From DASZIT01 sp036268775 (lineage in GTDB: Bacteria > Actinomycetota > Acidimicrobiia > Acidimicrobiales > RAAP-2): a stretch of 64,000 bases of DNA. The stretch's first letter is position 1. Every line of letters starts with the position of its first letter. The stretch covers positions 1 to 64,000 of the forward strand of contig DATATM010000025.1 of assembly GCA_036268775.1 (NCBI GenBank), written 5' to 3'. The notes under the pieces are model-generated. The model was not told the DNA's origin and did no database searches. It was given only the letters and a program-made list of their open reading frames with translations. Positions 18,994 through 27,662 of the stretch are shown piece by piece. Made by a program: the position numbers and the translations under genes.

Positions 18994-20745
18994 TCACCGG
19001 TCGGCCAGGTACGCCCGCCACCCGCCGTAAGCCGTGATGTCCTCGGCCCCGTCGATGGCAATCGGCTCGCAGAGAAAGCCGACCACGCCGGTGCCGTCCA
19101 TCAACCTCACCGAGCCCATCACCATCGGAGGGGGCAACGCCGCCACGAACTCGGCAAAGCCGACCGGTGGCAGCTCCCACACCTCCACCTCGATCGGCGA
19201 GCCGCCGGTCGCCACCCGGACCAGCCCCGGCTTGGGTGGGTCGGTGGCAAGGGCGTAGAGGTGGTAGTCGGCGGAGGTGGTGGTCACCCCGGTCCGGCGG
19301 GCCCCACGATCGGTGAGCTGGTGGTTGAGCGGTTGGCCGGTCAGGTGGGCACCGACCACCGCCAGGCTGACCGCCGGCGGGGCCAGGCGGCCCCGATCGG
19401 GTCCGATTGCCGCCACCGCCAAATTGTCGAGGGGAGCATCGGGATCAGGCGGCTCGAGCTTCCGGGCCAGGTCGGCCTGGATCAGGTCGCTCCAGGCCGG
19501 GCCGATGAAGCTGACCCCGAACGGGAGCCCGTCCACCATTCCAGCGGGGACCGACACCGCACACATATCCAGCAGGTTGACGAAGGTGGTGTAGCGACCG
19601 AGGCGGCTGTTGACTCCCACCGGGTCGGCACCGACTTCGGCGATCGTCGGGTGGAACGGGGCGGTCGGCAGCAACAGGGAGATGGCTCCGACTTCGGCCA
19701 ACACCGTCTCCGCCTCCCGCTTCAGCCCGGCCACCCGTTCGATGTCGGAAGCCAGCTGGGTCGCCGGGAGGGTGCCGGCGGCGGCGACGATCGGGCCCAC
19801 CACCGGGTCTACCTCCTCGGGGTGGGCGTCCACCCATTCCCCGACCGACACGTAGCGCTCGGCCACGAAGCCGCCCCGGTAGAGCAGCTGGCCCGCCTCC
19901 AGAAAGGCGTCGATGCCGACCGCCACCGTGGAGCAGCCGGCGGATTCGAGCTTGCCGACCGCCTCCTGGTACCCGCGCCGCCGGCCGGGGTCGAGGTCGT
20001 CGAGGATGTCAGGGTCGGCGTAGGCCACCACCGGACGGTCGGGCAACCCGAGCGGAGCGGTGGGCGGGATATCGCGGCTCCGGGCATCGTCGGGATCGGG
20101 GCCGGCCATGACCGCCAGCACCCGCTCCCCCAGCGAGAGAGTGGCCGACAACACACTGACGCAGTCGCAGGACCGGGAGGCGGGCACCACCCCGGTGGTC
20201 GAGACCAGTCCCCGGGTCGGCTTGAGTCCGACGATGCCGTTGAGTGCCGCCGGCACCCGGCCCGAACCGGCGGTGTCGGTGCCGAGGGCGAAATCGACCA
20301 GCCCCAGCGCCACCGCCACCGCCGAGCCGCTGCTGCTGCCGCCGGAGATGTATTCGGGAGCCACCGCATTGCGGACCGGACCGTAGGGGCTGCGAGCCCC
20401 GACCAGGCCGGTGGCGAACTGATCGAGGTTGGTCTTGCCGACCAGGAGCGCCCCGGCCTCCAGGAGGGCCTGCACCGCCGGGGCGCTGGTCTCGGGCCGG
20501 TAGGCATAGGCCGGGCACCCGGCGGTGGTCGGGACCCCGGCGACATCGATGTTGTCCTTCACCGCGAAGGTCAACCCGGCCAGGGGGAGCACCTCGCCCG
20601 CCGCCACCCGCCGGTCGATCTCCTCGGCCGCCGCCCGGAGGTCAGTGGCGGGGACCCGATCGATCCAGACCTCGTCGCGCTCCGCCCGATCGATCCGGGC
20701 GGGGAGATCGGCGACCCGGGAGGCGAGCGGACCGGTCGGGCTCAC
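18994..20745 (-). CDS. atzF: Allophanate hydrolase
   Basis: The 583-residue protein is an amidase-signature enzyme with the extra C-terminal domain that marks allophanate hydrolases. The Ser-cisSer-Lys triad is visible: Lys in FAVKDNID (about residue 63), cis-Ser in GGSSSGSA, and the nucleophile region TDTAGSGRVPAA. It splits allophanate to two CO2 and two ammonia. Its GTG overlaps the carboxylase stop (GTGA), so it is the last gene of the four-gene operon. The tight convergent neighbour is the K+ channel, 5 bp away. Confidence 0.9.
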   Translation of the reverse strand: MSPTGPLASRVADLPARIDRAERDEVWIDRVPATDLRAAAEEIDRRVAAGEVLPLAGLTFAVKDNIDVAGVPTTAGCPAYAYRPETSAPAVQALLEAGALLVGKTNLDQFATGLVGARSPYGPVRNAVAPEYISGGSSSGSAVAVALGLVDFALGTDTAGSGRVPAALNGIVGLKPTRGLVSTTGVVPASRSCDCVSVLSATLSLGERVLAVMAGPDPDDARSRDIPPTAPLGLPDRPVVAYADPDILDDLDPGRRRGYQEAVGKLESAGCSTVAVGIDAFLEAGQLLYRGGFVAERYVSVGEWVDAHPEEVDPVVGPIVAAAGTLPATQLASDIERVAGLKREAETVLAEVGAISLLLPTAPFHPTIAEVGADPVGVNSRLGRYTTFVNLLDMCAVSVPAGMVDGLPFGVSFIGPAWSDLIQADLARKLEPPDPDAPLDNLAVAAIGPDRGRLAPPAVSLAVVGAHLTGQPLNHQLTDRGARRTGVTTTSADYHLYALATDPPKPGLVRVATGGSPIEVEVWELPPVGFAEFVAALPPPMVMGSVRLMDGTGVVGFLCEPIAIDGAEDITAYGGWRAYLADR

Positions 20746-23700
20746 GCCGCCGGGCCGAGCACGAACAGCGACCTGCCCGCCGCCACCTGCTCTCCGGGTG
20801 CCACCAGGATGTCGAGGACCACCCCCGGAGCCGGAGCGGTCACGAACATCTCGGTCTTCATGGCCTCGAGCACCACCAGCACCTGGCCGTCCTCCACGAT
20901 GTCTCCCGGCCGGACTTCGATCTTCCAGACGCTGGCGGTCATCGGCGAGGTCACCGCGGAGGCGCCGTCCGGAACCGCGACCTCGGCGGCTGCCGACGCC
21001 GGGATCAGATCGTCACGGGCGTCGAGCTCGCCCGACTGCTTCCAGGCCTCCCGTTCGGCGGCGAAGGCGGTGGCCTGGCGCTCCCGGAACCCGGCGATCG
21101 ACTCGGCGTTGTCCCGGAGCATCTGCTCGTGTTCCCCCAGCCGGAAGGTGCCCGGCTCGATGCGGAGGTCCAGGCGGCCGGCGGCCATGTCCGCCCGGGC
21201 GTCGAGGAGTTCCTCGGCGCTGACCGGATACCAGTGGATGCGGTCGAAGAACCGCAGCAGCCAGGGGATCCCGGATTCGTACGGTGGCCGGGGGAGGAAC
21301 CGGCCCCAGATCTGCACCGTCCGCCCCACCAGTTGGTAGCCACCGGGCCCCTCCATCCCGTAGATGCAGAGGTAGGACCCACCGATCCCGACCGAGTTCT
21401 CCGCCGTCCAGGTCCGGGCCGGGTTGTACTTGGTGGTGACCAGCCGGTGACGCGGGTCGACGGGGGTGGCCAGCGGCGCCCCGAGGTAGACATCGCCGAG
21501 CCCCAGGACCAGGTAGGTGGCGTCGTGGATGATCCGGCGCACCTCTTCCACATCGTCGAGCCCGTTGACCCGGCGGATGAACTCGATATTGGAGGGACAC
21601 CAGGGGGCGTCGTCGCGGACCCCGGCCATGTAGCGGGCGATCGACTCCCGGGTGCTCGGGTCGTCCCAGGACAGCGGCAGGTGGACCTCCCGGCTCGGCA
21701 CCTCCAGCTGGTCGGAGGGGGGGATCCGGCCTTCCAGATCGCCGACCCGGTCGAGGACGGTGTCGACGCTGGTGATGGCCGGGTCGAGGTGGACCTGGAG
21801 GCCACGGACCCCGGGGGTGAGCTCGAGGACCCCGTCGATCCCGGCCGCCTCCACCTGCTCGGCCAGCCCGTGGACCCTGGCCCGCAGGGCCAGGTCGAGC
21901 ACCATCGGCCCGTACTCCACCAGCAGGTTGTCATCCCCGTTGGAGCGGTAGGTGACCTGGGGGCCGAGGCCGGCCGGTGTGGTGGTCAGGATCCCCGACC
22001 GCTCGTCACCCCGGCCGGGGCGCCGGTGGGGGGTGGGCGCATCGGCGACGAAGCGCACCCGGTCACCCGGGCGGAGCTGGCCGAGCTTCCATCGCTGTCC
22101 ACTCACCACGGTGGCGGGGCAGACGAACCCGCCCAGGCTGGGCCCGTCGGGTCCGAGCAGGATGGGCAGGTCACCGGTGTAGTTGACCGCTCCCAATGAG
22201 TAGGGGGTGTCGTGGATGTTCGAGGGGTGCATGCCCGCTTCGCCGCCATCGGTCCGGGCCCAGGTCGGCCGCGGGCCGATGAGACGGACTCCGGTGCGGG
22301 CCGAATTGAAGTGGACCTCCCACTCGGCGGCGTAGAGGGTGTCGAGGTCGGCCTCGGTGAACAGCTCCGCCTCGGCGTGGGGACCGGGCAGCACCGAGAT
22401 CTTCCAGAGCGTGCCCATCTCCGGTCGTTGGTCCAACGGCGTGGGTCCCACGCTTCCGCCAGCGGCCGAGCCAGCCGAGCCGGCCGCCGGGTGGAGCACA
22501 TCGCCGGCCCGGAGAGCCCGGCCCCCGTGGCCGCCGAAGCCGCCGAGGATGAAGGTGGCGGCACTCCCGAGGTAGGCGGGGACGTCGATCCCGCCGGCCA
22601 CCAGCACGTAGGCCCGGATGCCGGGTCCGCCGACCGAGCCGATGTCGAGGGTGGCCCCGGCCGGAATCGTCACCGGCTCCCACATGGCCACCGGTGTCCC
22701 GTCGATCCGGATGTCGGTCGGTGCCCCGGTCACGCAGACCCGGGTCGGGGTGGCGAAGCGGAGCTCGGGGCCCTCCAGGGTGACCTCGATGCCGGGGGCG
22801 CCCTCGGGGTTGCCGACCGCCCGGTTGCCGAGCCGGAAGGAAAGGTCGTCCATCGGTCCCGACGGGGGAACTCCGATGTGCCAGTAGCCGAGCCGTCCAG
22901 GCCAGTCCTGCACGGTGGTCTGGGTCCCGGCCCGGAGGACGTCGACCCGCGGCGCCGGATCGGAGACCTGCTCCAGGGTGTGGGTGGTGTGGGTGGCGGC
23001 CCGGACCGACGGATCGAACAGGGCGGCGCGGACGAAACCGGTGTTGGTCTCGATGCCGCCGATGCGGGTGGCTCCGAGTGCCTCGGCCAGGTGGTCGAGA
23101 GCGGCCTCTCGGGTGTCCGCATGGGCGATCACCTTGGCCAGCAGCGGGTCGTAGGCGGCGCTGACCTCGGTGCCGGCCTCCACCCAGCCGTCGACCCGGA
23201 CCCCGGCGGGAACGTCCACCCCGGTGATCAACCCCGGGCTCGGCTGGAAACCCTTGGCGGCGTCCTCGGCATAGATGCGGGCCTCGACCGCGTGGCCGGA
23301 GGGCCGGGCGGCGCGCAGCTGGTCCAACACGTCGGGGTCCCCGTCGGCCAACCGGAGCATGGTCGCCACCAGGTCGACGCCCCAGACCTCCTCGGTGACC
23401 GGGTGCTCGACCTGGAGCCGGGTGTTGACCTCCAGGAATGCCGCCGCTTCGCGCTCCGGGTCGTAGATGTACTCGACGGTGCCCACCGACCGGTAGGCCA
23501 CCGCCCGGGCCAACTGGGCACTGGCCTCCGCGATCGCCCTCCGCACCCCGGCGGGCAGGTTCGGGGCCGGAGCCTCTTCCACCACCTTCTGGTGGCGGCG
23601 CTGCAAGGTGCAATCCCGATCCCCGAGCACCACCACCTCACCGTGGCCGTCGCCGACCACCTGGACTTCGACGTGACGGGCTCGTTCCACCAACCGCTCG

Positions 23701-24308
23701 ATGAACACTCCGGGGGTGCGGAACCCGGCGCCCGACACCCGGGTGACCGTCTCGAAGGCGACGGCCAGTTCGTCGGGGTCCCGACAGGGTTGGATGCCGA
23801 TCCCTCCCCCGCCCCCGGTCGCCTTGACCATCACCGGGTAGCCGAGCTCGGCGGCCGCCGCCGACGCCTCGTCGATGTCGGCCAGCAACCCGGTCCCGGC
23901 CAGTAGCGGCACCCCGGCCGCCGCCGCCGCCTCCCGGGCGGTGTGCTTGACGCCGAACAGGTCCATCTGGGCGGGGGTGGGGCCGACGAACACCAGGCCG
24001 GCTGCCTCCACCGCCCGGGCGAAATCGGCGTCCTCGGAGAGGAACCCGTAGCCGGGATGGATGGCCCCGGCCCCGGTCGCCAACGCCGCGTCGATGATGG
24101 CGTCGGCCCGCAGGTAGCTCTCCCGGGCGGGGGCGGGTCCGAGGCGCACGGCCCGGTCGGCCATCCGCACGTGGCGGGCGGCGCGATCGGGGTCGGAGAA
24201 GACGGCCACGGTGGCGAGGCCGAGTTCGGCGGCGGAGCTGATGACCCGGCAGGCGATCTCTCCCCGGTTGGCCACCAGCAGGGTGTCGAAGCGGAGCGGC
24301 CGGCTCAT
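20742..24308 (-). CDS. Urea/guanidine carboxylase (biotin-dependent)
   Basis: From the ATG at 24308, which overlaps the UAAP2 stop (ATGA), the protein has 1188 residues, as expected for urea carboxylases. Domains in order: biotin carboxylase (about 1-450, with KATGGGGGIGIQ), KipA/AHS2 carboxyltransferase (about 480-770), KipI/AHS1 (about 800-1030), and a biotinyl domain with EAMKTE (Lys1151). It carboxylates urea, or guanidine in operons that also carry the two DUF1989 proteins, as here. Those proteins are known in characterised cases as carboxyguanidine deiminase subunits. The product feeds allophanate hydrolase. Guanidine is the more likely substrate by context; specificity is not proven. 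Confidence 0.88.
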   Translation of the reverse strand: MSRPLRFDTLLVANRGEIACRVISSAAELGLATVAVFSDPDRAARHVRMADRAVRLGPAPARESYLRADAIIDAALATGAGAIHPGYGFLSEDADFARAVEAAGLVFVGPTPAQMDLFGVKHTAREAAAAAGVPLLAGTGLLADIDEASAAAAELGYPVMVKATGGGGGIGIQPCRDPDELAVAFETVTRVSGAGFRTPGVFIERLVERARHVEVQVVGDGHGEVVVLGDRDCTLQRRHQKVVEEAPAPNLPAGVRRAIAEASAQLARAVAYRSVGTVEYIYDPEREAAAFLEVNTRLQVEHPVTEEVWGVDLVATMLRLADGDPDVLDQLRAARPSGHAVEARIYAEDAAKGFQPSPGLITGVDVPAGVRVDGWVEAGTEVSAAYDPLLAKVIAHADTREAALDHLAEALGATRIGGIETNTGFVRAALFDPSVRAATHTTHTLEQVSDPAPRVDVLRAGTQTTVQDWPGRLGYWHIGVPPSGPMDDLSFRLGNRAVGNPEGAPGIEVTLEGPELRFATPTRVCVTGAPTDIRIDGTPVAMWEPVTIPAGATLDIGSVGGPGIRAYVLVAGGIDVPAYLGSAATFILGGFGGHGGRALRAGDVLHPAAGSAGSAAGGSVGPTPLDQRPEMGTLWKISVLPGPHAEAELFTEADLDTLYAAEWEVHFNSARTGVRLIGPRPTWARTDGGEAGMHPSNIHDTPYSLGAVNYTGDLPILLGPDGPSLGGFVCPATVVSGQRWKLGQLRPGDRVRFVADAPTPHRRPGRGDERSGILTTTPAGLGPQVTYRSNGDDNLLVEYGPMVLDLALRARVHGLAEQVEAAGIDGVLELTPGVRGLQVHLDPAITSVDTVLDRVGDLEGRIPPSDQLEVPSREVHLPLSWDDPSTRESIARYMAGVRDDAPWCPSNIEFIRRVNGLDDVEEVRRIIHDATYLVLGLGDVYLGAPLATPVDPRHRLVTTKYNPARTWTAENSVGIGGSYLCIYGMEGPGGYQLVGRTVQIWGRFLPRPPYESGIPWLLRFFDRIHWYPVSAEELLDARADMAAGRLDLRIEPGTFRLGEHEQMLRDNAESIAGFRERQATAFAAEREAWKQSGELDARDDLIPASAAAEVAVPDGASAVTSPMTASVWKIEVRPGDIVEDGQVLVVLEAMKTEMFVTAPAPGVVLDILVAPGEQVAAGRSLFVLGPAA

Positions 24309-24910
24309 GGTGAGGTCACCACGATCCGGATCGGGGTCGGGTTGAAGCCGTTGCAGGGATTGTTGACCTGCGGGCAGTTGGAGATGAGGGTGAGCACGTC
24401 CTCGTGAGCCAGCAGGGAGACCGACAGTCCCGGCGCGGAGATGCCATCGACGATGCCGAGCCGGCCCGACTCCTCCACCGGGACGTTCATGTACCAGTTG
24501 ATGTTGCTGACCAGGTCCCGTTTCCCGAGCCCCCATCGGGCGCCCTCGGCCAGAAAGTTCTCCACACAAGCGTGTTGGCTACGGGTGTGGTGTCCGTAGC
24601 GCAGGGTGTTGGACTCTTTGCTACAGGCTCCCCCGATGGTGTCGTGACGCCCGACGCCGTCGGCCACCACCGTCAGCAACGGCCACCCGGTGTCGGAGCG
24701 CAGCACGCTGCCCTCCCGGAGGAAGATCGATTCCTGCCCGGTCATCGTCTCGGGGGCGCTGTACCGCTCGGCGGTGTCGGCGGCCAGATAGAAAAGGCAG
24801 TCCACCGCCTGGTTGCCTTCCAGGTCGACGATCTCGAGGGTCGACCCGGCCGGGACGATCGCCGACCATGGGGCCCGGGCCGCCACCACCTCGTCGGAGA
24901 TCACCGTCAC
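24305..24910 (-). CDS. DUF1989 protein UAAP2 (carboxyguanidine deiminase subunit-like)
   Basis: A GTG at 24910 overlaps the UAAP1 stop (GTGA) and gives 201 residues, the normal size; longer readings upstream are antisense or out-of-frame artefacts. The DUF1989 core shows DLEGNQAVDCLFY, GGACSKESNTLRYG and the C-terminal NCPQVNNPCNGFNPTPI, diagnostic of urea carboxylase-associated protein 2. With UAAP1 it corresponds to CgdB/CgdA, which remove ammonia from carboxyguanidine to make allophanate. It overlaps the carboxylase start by 4 bp. Confidence 0.85.
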   Translation of the reverse strand: MTVISDEVVAARAPWSAIVPAGSTLEIVDLEGNQAVDCLFYLAADTAERYSAPETMTGQESIFLREGSVLRSDTGWPLLTVVADGVGRHDTIGGACSKESNTLRYGHHTRSQHACVENFLAEGARWGLGKRDLVSNINWYMNVPVEESGRLGIVDGISAPGLSVSLLAHEDVLTLISNCPQVNNPCNGFNPTPIRIVVTSP

Positions 24911-25836
24911 GCTGACGCTCCCCCACCCGGAGCCGAAGGTGTCGACGTTGCCGCCGAAAGAGGGGTCGCCCGGGCCACCAGGTCCTCCTCGTTGTTGAGA
25001 AAGGCCCGTTCCGCCTCCGGACCGGCGGTCCTCGGCCAGACCCCCGCCGCGGTCGCAACGCCGGGCCAGGCCAGGACCTCCAGGGTGCTGCAGTGCCAGC
25101 CGGGCCGCGGATCCAGCGGGTGGGCGGTGTTGGCGATGAGGATGACCAGCGGCATCTCCGCCCGCAGCTCGACCGCCGCCGGTCCCCCGACCGAGCCGGT
25201 CCAGCGCAGCGCCCCCGACTCCGGATCGACCCGCACCCCCTTGAAGAAGGAGAGGCTGGGGGGGAGATCCCGCCGCCCCAGGCCGTGCTTGGCCCCGGCC
25301 AGGATGAACAGCTCCCGCCCGGCCGGGCTGGGGCTGTCGGTGGTGCCGGCTCCGTACCGCTCCTGGTTCCGCCAGCGGCTGGAGGTTCCGCAGAACGCGT
25401 CGTGGTGCCCGGAGGAGTCGGCGACGATGGTGGCCAACACCCGCCCCTGGTCGGAGAGCAGCAGCTGCCCCACCTCCAGGTAGGCCTGCCACTGGATCTT
25501 GAGGGTATCGGCCACGTTCAGCCGCTCCCAGGGCTCGCCCGCCCGGTAGATCAGGACATGGGCGCAGGCGTCGCCTTCGAGGTCCCCCAACCGGACCGTG
25601 GTGCCCGCCGCCAGGGTTCGGTGGGTGTAGCCCCCGCCGGCCACCCGCTCGGCCCACACCAGGGCGGCGGGGTCGTGCCCGGCGGGGGCAGCGGGGTAAC
25701 CGGAGGCGGGGATGGTCGGCATGTGCTCGGCGACGGTTCCCCCCTGGGCCCGGGCATGGGCGCGGGCCCCCTCGGGGGTCCCGGTGCCCGCCTCCGGGGC
25801 GTCCTCACTCGGTCGGTCTTGAGTCGCGTCGGTCAT
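24907..25836 (-). CDS. DUF1989 protein UAAP1 (carboxyguanidine deiminase subunit-like)
   Basis: From the ATG at 25836 the protein has 309 residues. After a low-complexity polar N-terminus of about 45 residues, the DUF1989 domain has GDLEGDACAHVLIYRAG, DAFCGTSSRWRN and HCSTLEVLAWP. It is the first gene of the UAAP1-UAAP2-carboxylase-allophanate hydrolase operon, all joined by 4-bp overlaps. The paired DUF1989 proteins form the deiminase step in guanidine-degrading operons. It is divergent from a TetR regulator across a 69-bp gap. Confidence 0.83.
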   Translation of the reverse strand: MTDATQDRPSEDAPEAGTGTPEGARAHARAQGGTVAEHMPTIPASGYPAAPAGHDPAALVWAERVAGGGYTHRTLAAGTTVRLGDLEGDACAHVLIYRAGEPWERLNVADTLKIQWQAYLEVGQLLLSDQGRVLATIVADSSGHHDAFCGTSSRWRNQERYGAGTTDSPSPAGRELFILAGAKHGLGRRDLPPSLSFFKGVRVDPESGALRWTGSVGGPAAVELRAEMPLVILIANTAHPLDPRPGWHCSTLEVLAWPGVATAAGVWPRTAGPEAERAFLNNEEDLVARATPLSAATSTPSAPGGGASA

Positions 25837-25905
25837 CTGGAGAGCATGGTATCTATCGGTCAATAGAAATTCAGTCCGACCGGGACGGTTTAACCTGGTA
25901 TTCAC
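25837..25905. promoter_or_regulatory. Divergent promoter/operator between guanidine operon and TetR
   Basis: The 69-bp gap has a CTAT-n6-ATAG dyad around CGGTCA (25853-25866) and a GGTTTAACC near-palindrome (25887-25895), either of which could be the TetR operator. TTAAC-n6-TTCAC at 25890-25905 partly resembles a GlnR half-site pair but is weak. The gap is too short for a guanidine riboswitch. Confidence 0.45.
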
Positions 25906-26619
25906 ATGAACTCCGTCGGCCGTCCCCGCCTCGCCCGCCGCCACTCCACCGGCGACCCGCGCCAGGAGATCCTCGGCGCCGCCGCCGATCTCTTCAGTTC
26001 CGGCGGCTACACCGCCACCTCCACCGGGGCCATCGCCGAGGCGGTCGGCCTCCGCCAGGCGTCGCTCTTCTACTACTACCCGAGCAAGGAGGCGATCCTC
26101 ACCGAGTTGCTCGATCGCACCGTGCGCCCGACCCTGGCCCTCACCCGCCGCCTGAGTGAGGCCGAGCTCGGTCCGGAGTCGACCCTCTGGGTGCTGGCCG
26201 AGCGGGACGTCGCCAACCTGTGTTCGGGCTCCCACAACCTGGGGGCGCTCCAGCTGCTGCCCGAAGCCCACGGCGAGCAATTTTCCTGGTTCTGGCGCCG
26301 CCGGCACCGGTTGTTCGAGTTCTACCGCCGTCAGGTCCAGCTCGGGACCGCGGCCGGCCGGTTCCCCGCCGGGGACCTCCCCTCCGCTCCTGATCTGGTG
26401 TTCGGGCTGGTGGAAAGCGTCATCACCGCCCGCCCGTCGGTCCGGCGGGACCGCGCCGTCGGGGCGAACGTGGCCGATGCCGCCCTGCGGCTGCTCGGGG
26501 TGCCGTTCGCCCCGCTCCGGCAAGCCCGGCGACGCGGCATCCTCTTCGAGGAACAGGACGTCGGCGCCAACCACCGGTCATCGCCGGGCGAACATTTCGG
26601 CAATATTTCGGTCGGGTGA
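25906..26619 (+). CDS. TetR family regulator of the guanidine/urea operon
   Basis: The 237-residue protein has a clear TetR helix-turn-helix at residues about 20-65 (ILGAAADLFSSGGYTATSTGAIAEAV, LFYYYPSKEAIL). The C-terminal domain is long, with FSWFWRRRHRLFEFYRR. It is divergently transcribed from the UAAP1 operon with a shared promoter region, the usual layout for a local repressor. The ligand is plausibly a pathway compound. Starts at ATG 25906. Confidence 0.8.
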   Translation: MNSVGRPRLARRHSTGDPRQEILGAAADLFSSGGYTATSTGAIAEAVGLRQASLFYYYPSKEAILTELLDRTVRPTLALTRRLSEAELGPESTLWVLAERDVANLCSGSHNLGALQLLPEAHGEQFSWFWRRRHRLFEFYRRQVQLGTAAGRFPAGDLPSAPDLVFGLVESVITARPSVRRDRAVGANVADAALRLLGVPFAPLRQARRRGILFEEQDVGANHRSSPGEHFGNISVG

Positions 26620-26673
26620 ACACGTCGCGAACGCCGAGCCGACCACCGTTTCCGGCGTCGACCCGGCGTTAGT

Positions 26674-26771
26674 CTGACCAGAACGTGGTCCGGGGTGGGA
26701 CGGGTGTCGCCGACCGCCCGGAACTGCCGAAAGAAATGCCGAGCGACGGCATTCTGGAAAGGACTGGTCAG
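26674..26771. promoter_or_regulatory. Inverted TGGTCAG half-sites upstream of the FadR-type gene
   Basis: CTGACCA (26674-26680) and its reverse complement TGGTCAG (26765-26771) flank the promoter region. The second lies in ACTGGTCAGTTAACC directly before the ATG at 26779 and has the TGGT-n-ACC form bound by FadR/FCD regulators. Autoregulation is likely. Confidence 0.4.
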
Positions 26772-26778
26772 TTAACCG

Positions 26779-27552
26779 ATGGCGCCTGCAACCGGAGTGG
26801 CAACCAGAGCCATCGGGCCGCAACCCCGGATGTACCTCGGGGTGGTGGAGAAGGTCCTCGGCGCCATCGGGACGGGGCGGCTGGCTTCCGGTGACCGTCT
26901 CCCCAGCGAGCAGGAGTTGGCCACCCTCTGCCGCGCCTCCCGCCCGACGGTGCGCGACGCCATGTTGGCCCTCGAGCTGTTCGGGGTGGTGGAGGTCCGC
27001 CCGCGCTCGGGCGCCTACGTCACCGATCGCGCCACTGGCGCCGCCACCCGGTTCCCCACCCTCTTCGACTCGTCACCCCGCGAGCTCTTGGAGGCGCGCG
27101 AACACATCGAGCCCGGGGTGGCCAGCCTCTGTGCGGCCCGGGTCACCCCGACGGCGCTGGAGGAGTTGGACCGGCTGGTCGACGAAAGTGAGTCGGCCCT
27201 GTCGGGGGGATCGACCGAGAGCCTGGAGCGCTTCTTGCAACTCGGTCACCAGTTCCACGCCGCCCTCGCCTCACACTGCGGCAACGAGACGATGGCCACG
27301 GTGACCCGTCAACTCGTCGACGTCAGCGCTCACCCGCTGTGGCGGGTAGTGAACGGCCTGCACCTCCGATCCATGGACACCCGGTCCGGACAGATCGCCG
27401 AGCACCGGGAGATCCTGGCCGCCATCGCCCGCGGAGACGGGGCGGCGGCCGCCGCCGCCATGCGCGATCATCTGGCCGGCCTCGACGGCAGCATCTTCGG
27501 CCGCCCCCGATCCAGCGGCCTTACCCGGAGTCGGCGCCGCCGGGTGGTCTGA
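26779..27552 (+). CDS. FadR/FCD-type GntR family regulator
   Basis: The 257-residue regulator has an N-terminal winged helix (residues about 15-80: GDRLPSEQELATLCRASRPTVRDAMLALELFGVVEVRPRSGAYV). The C-terminal all-helical FCD domain has the metal/ligand-binding histidines in FHAALASH and SGQIAEHREIL. It precedes the deacetylase/isomerase pair on the same strand and could control them and itself. The start has no good Shine-Dalgarno sequence; a GGAAAGG lies about 16 nt upstream. Confidence 0.83.
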   Translation: MAPATGVATRAIGPQPRMYLGVVEKVLGAIGTGRLASGDRLPSEQELATLCRASRPTVRDAMLALELFGVVEVRPRSGAYVTDRATGAATRFPTLFDSSPRELLEAREHIEPGVASLCAARVTPTALEELDRLVDESESALSGGSTESLERFLQLGHQFHAALASHCGNETMATVTRQLVDVSAHPLWRVVNGLHLRSMDTRSGQIAEHREILAAIARGDGAAAAAAMRDHLAGLDGSIFGRPRSSGLTRSRRRRVV

Positions 27553-27560
27553 CCACATCG

Positions 27561-27598
27561 TTCACCGGGCTTTCACCGTCGGGCAACACGGGCGTATC
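27561..27598 (+). promoter_or_regulatory. Weak GlnR-like array before the deacetylase gene
   Basis: TTCAC-n6-TTCAC-n6-GCAAC-n6-GTATC keeps exact 11-bp spacing, but only some half-sites fit the GTNAC/GAAAC consensus. It lies 65-100 bp before the ATG at 27663, the right place for an activator. Treated as tentative. Confidence 0.3.
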
Positions 27599-27662
27599 CG
27601 GCGGCACCTACCGTTGCCGGGTGCGCGTGCACGGCGCGCACCATCACCGGTCAGGAGCATGG

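Noticed and set aside
18580..24407. Long plus-strand open frames opposite the carboxylase and allophanate hydrolase
   Set aside because: They are antisense shadows of GC-rich genes: arginine/proline/glycine-rich, without domain motifs, while the minus strand has complete conserved enzymes.
25837..25905. Guanidine riboswitch before the guanidine operon
   Set aside because: The gap is only 69 bp, shared with a divergent gene, and shows no ykkC-type conserved loops or paired ACGR hairpins.
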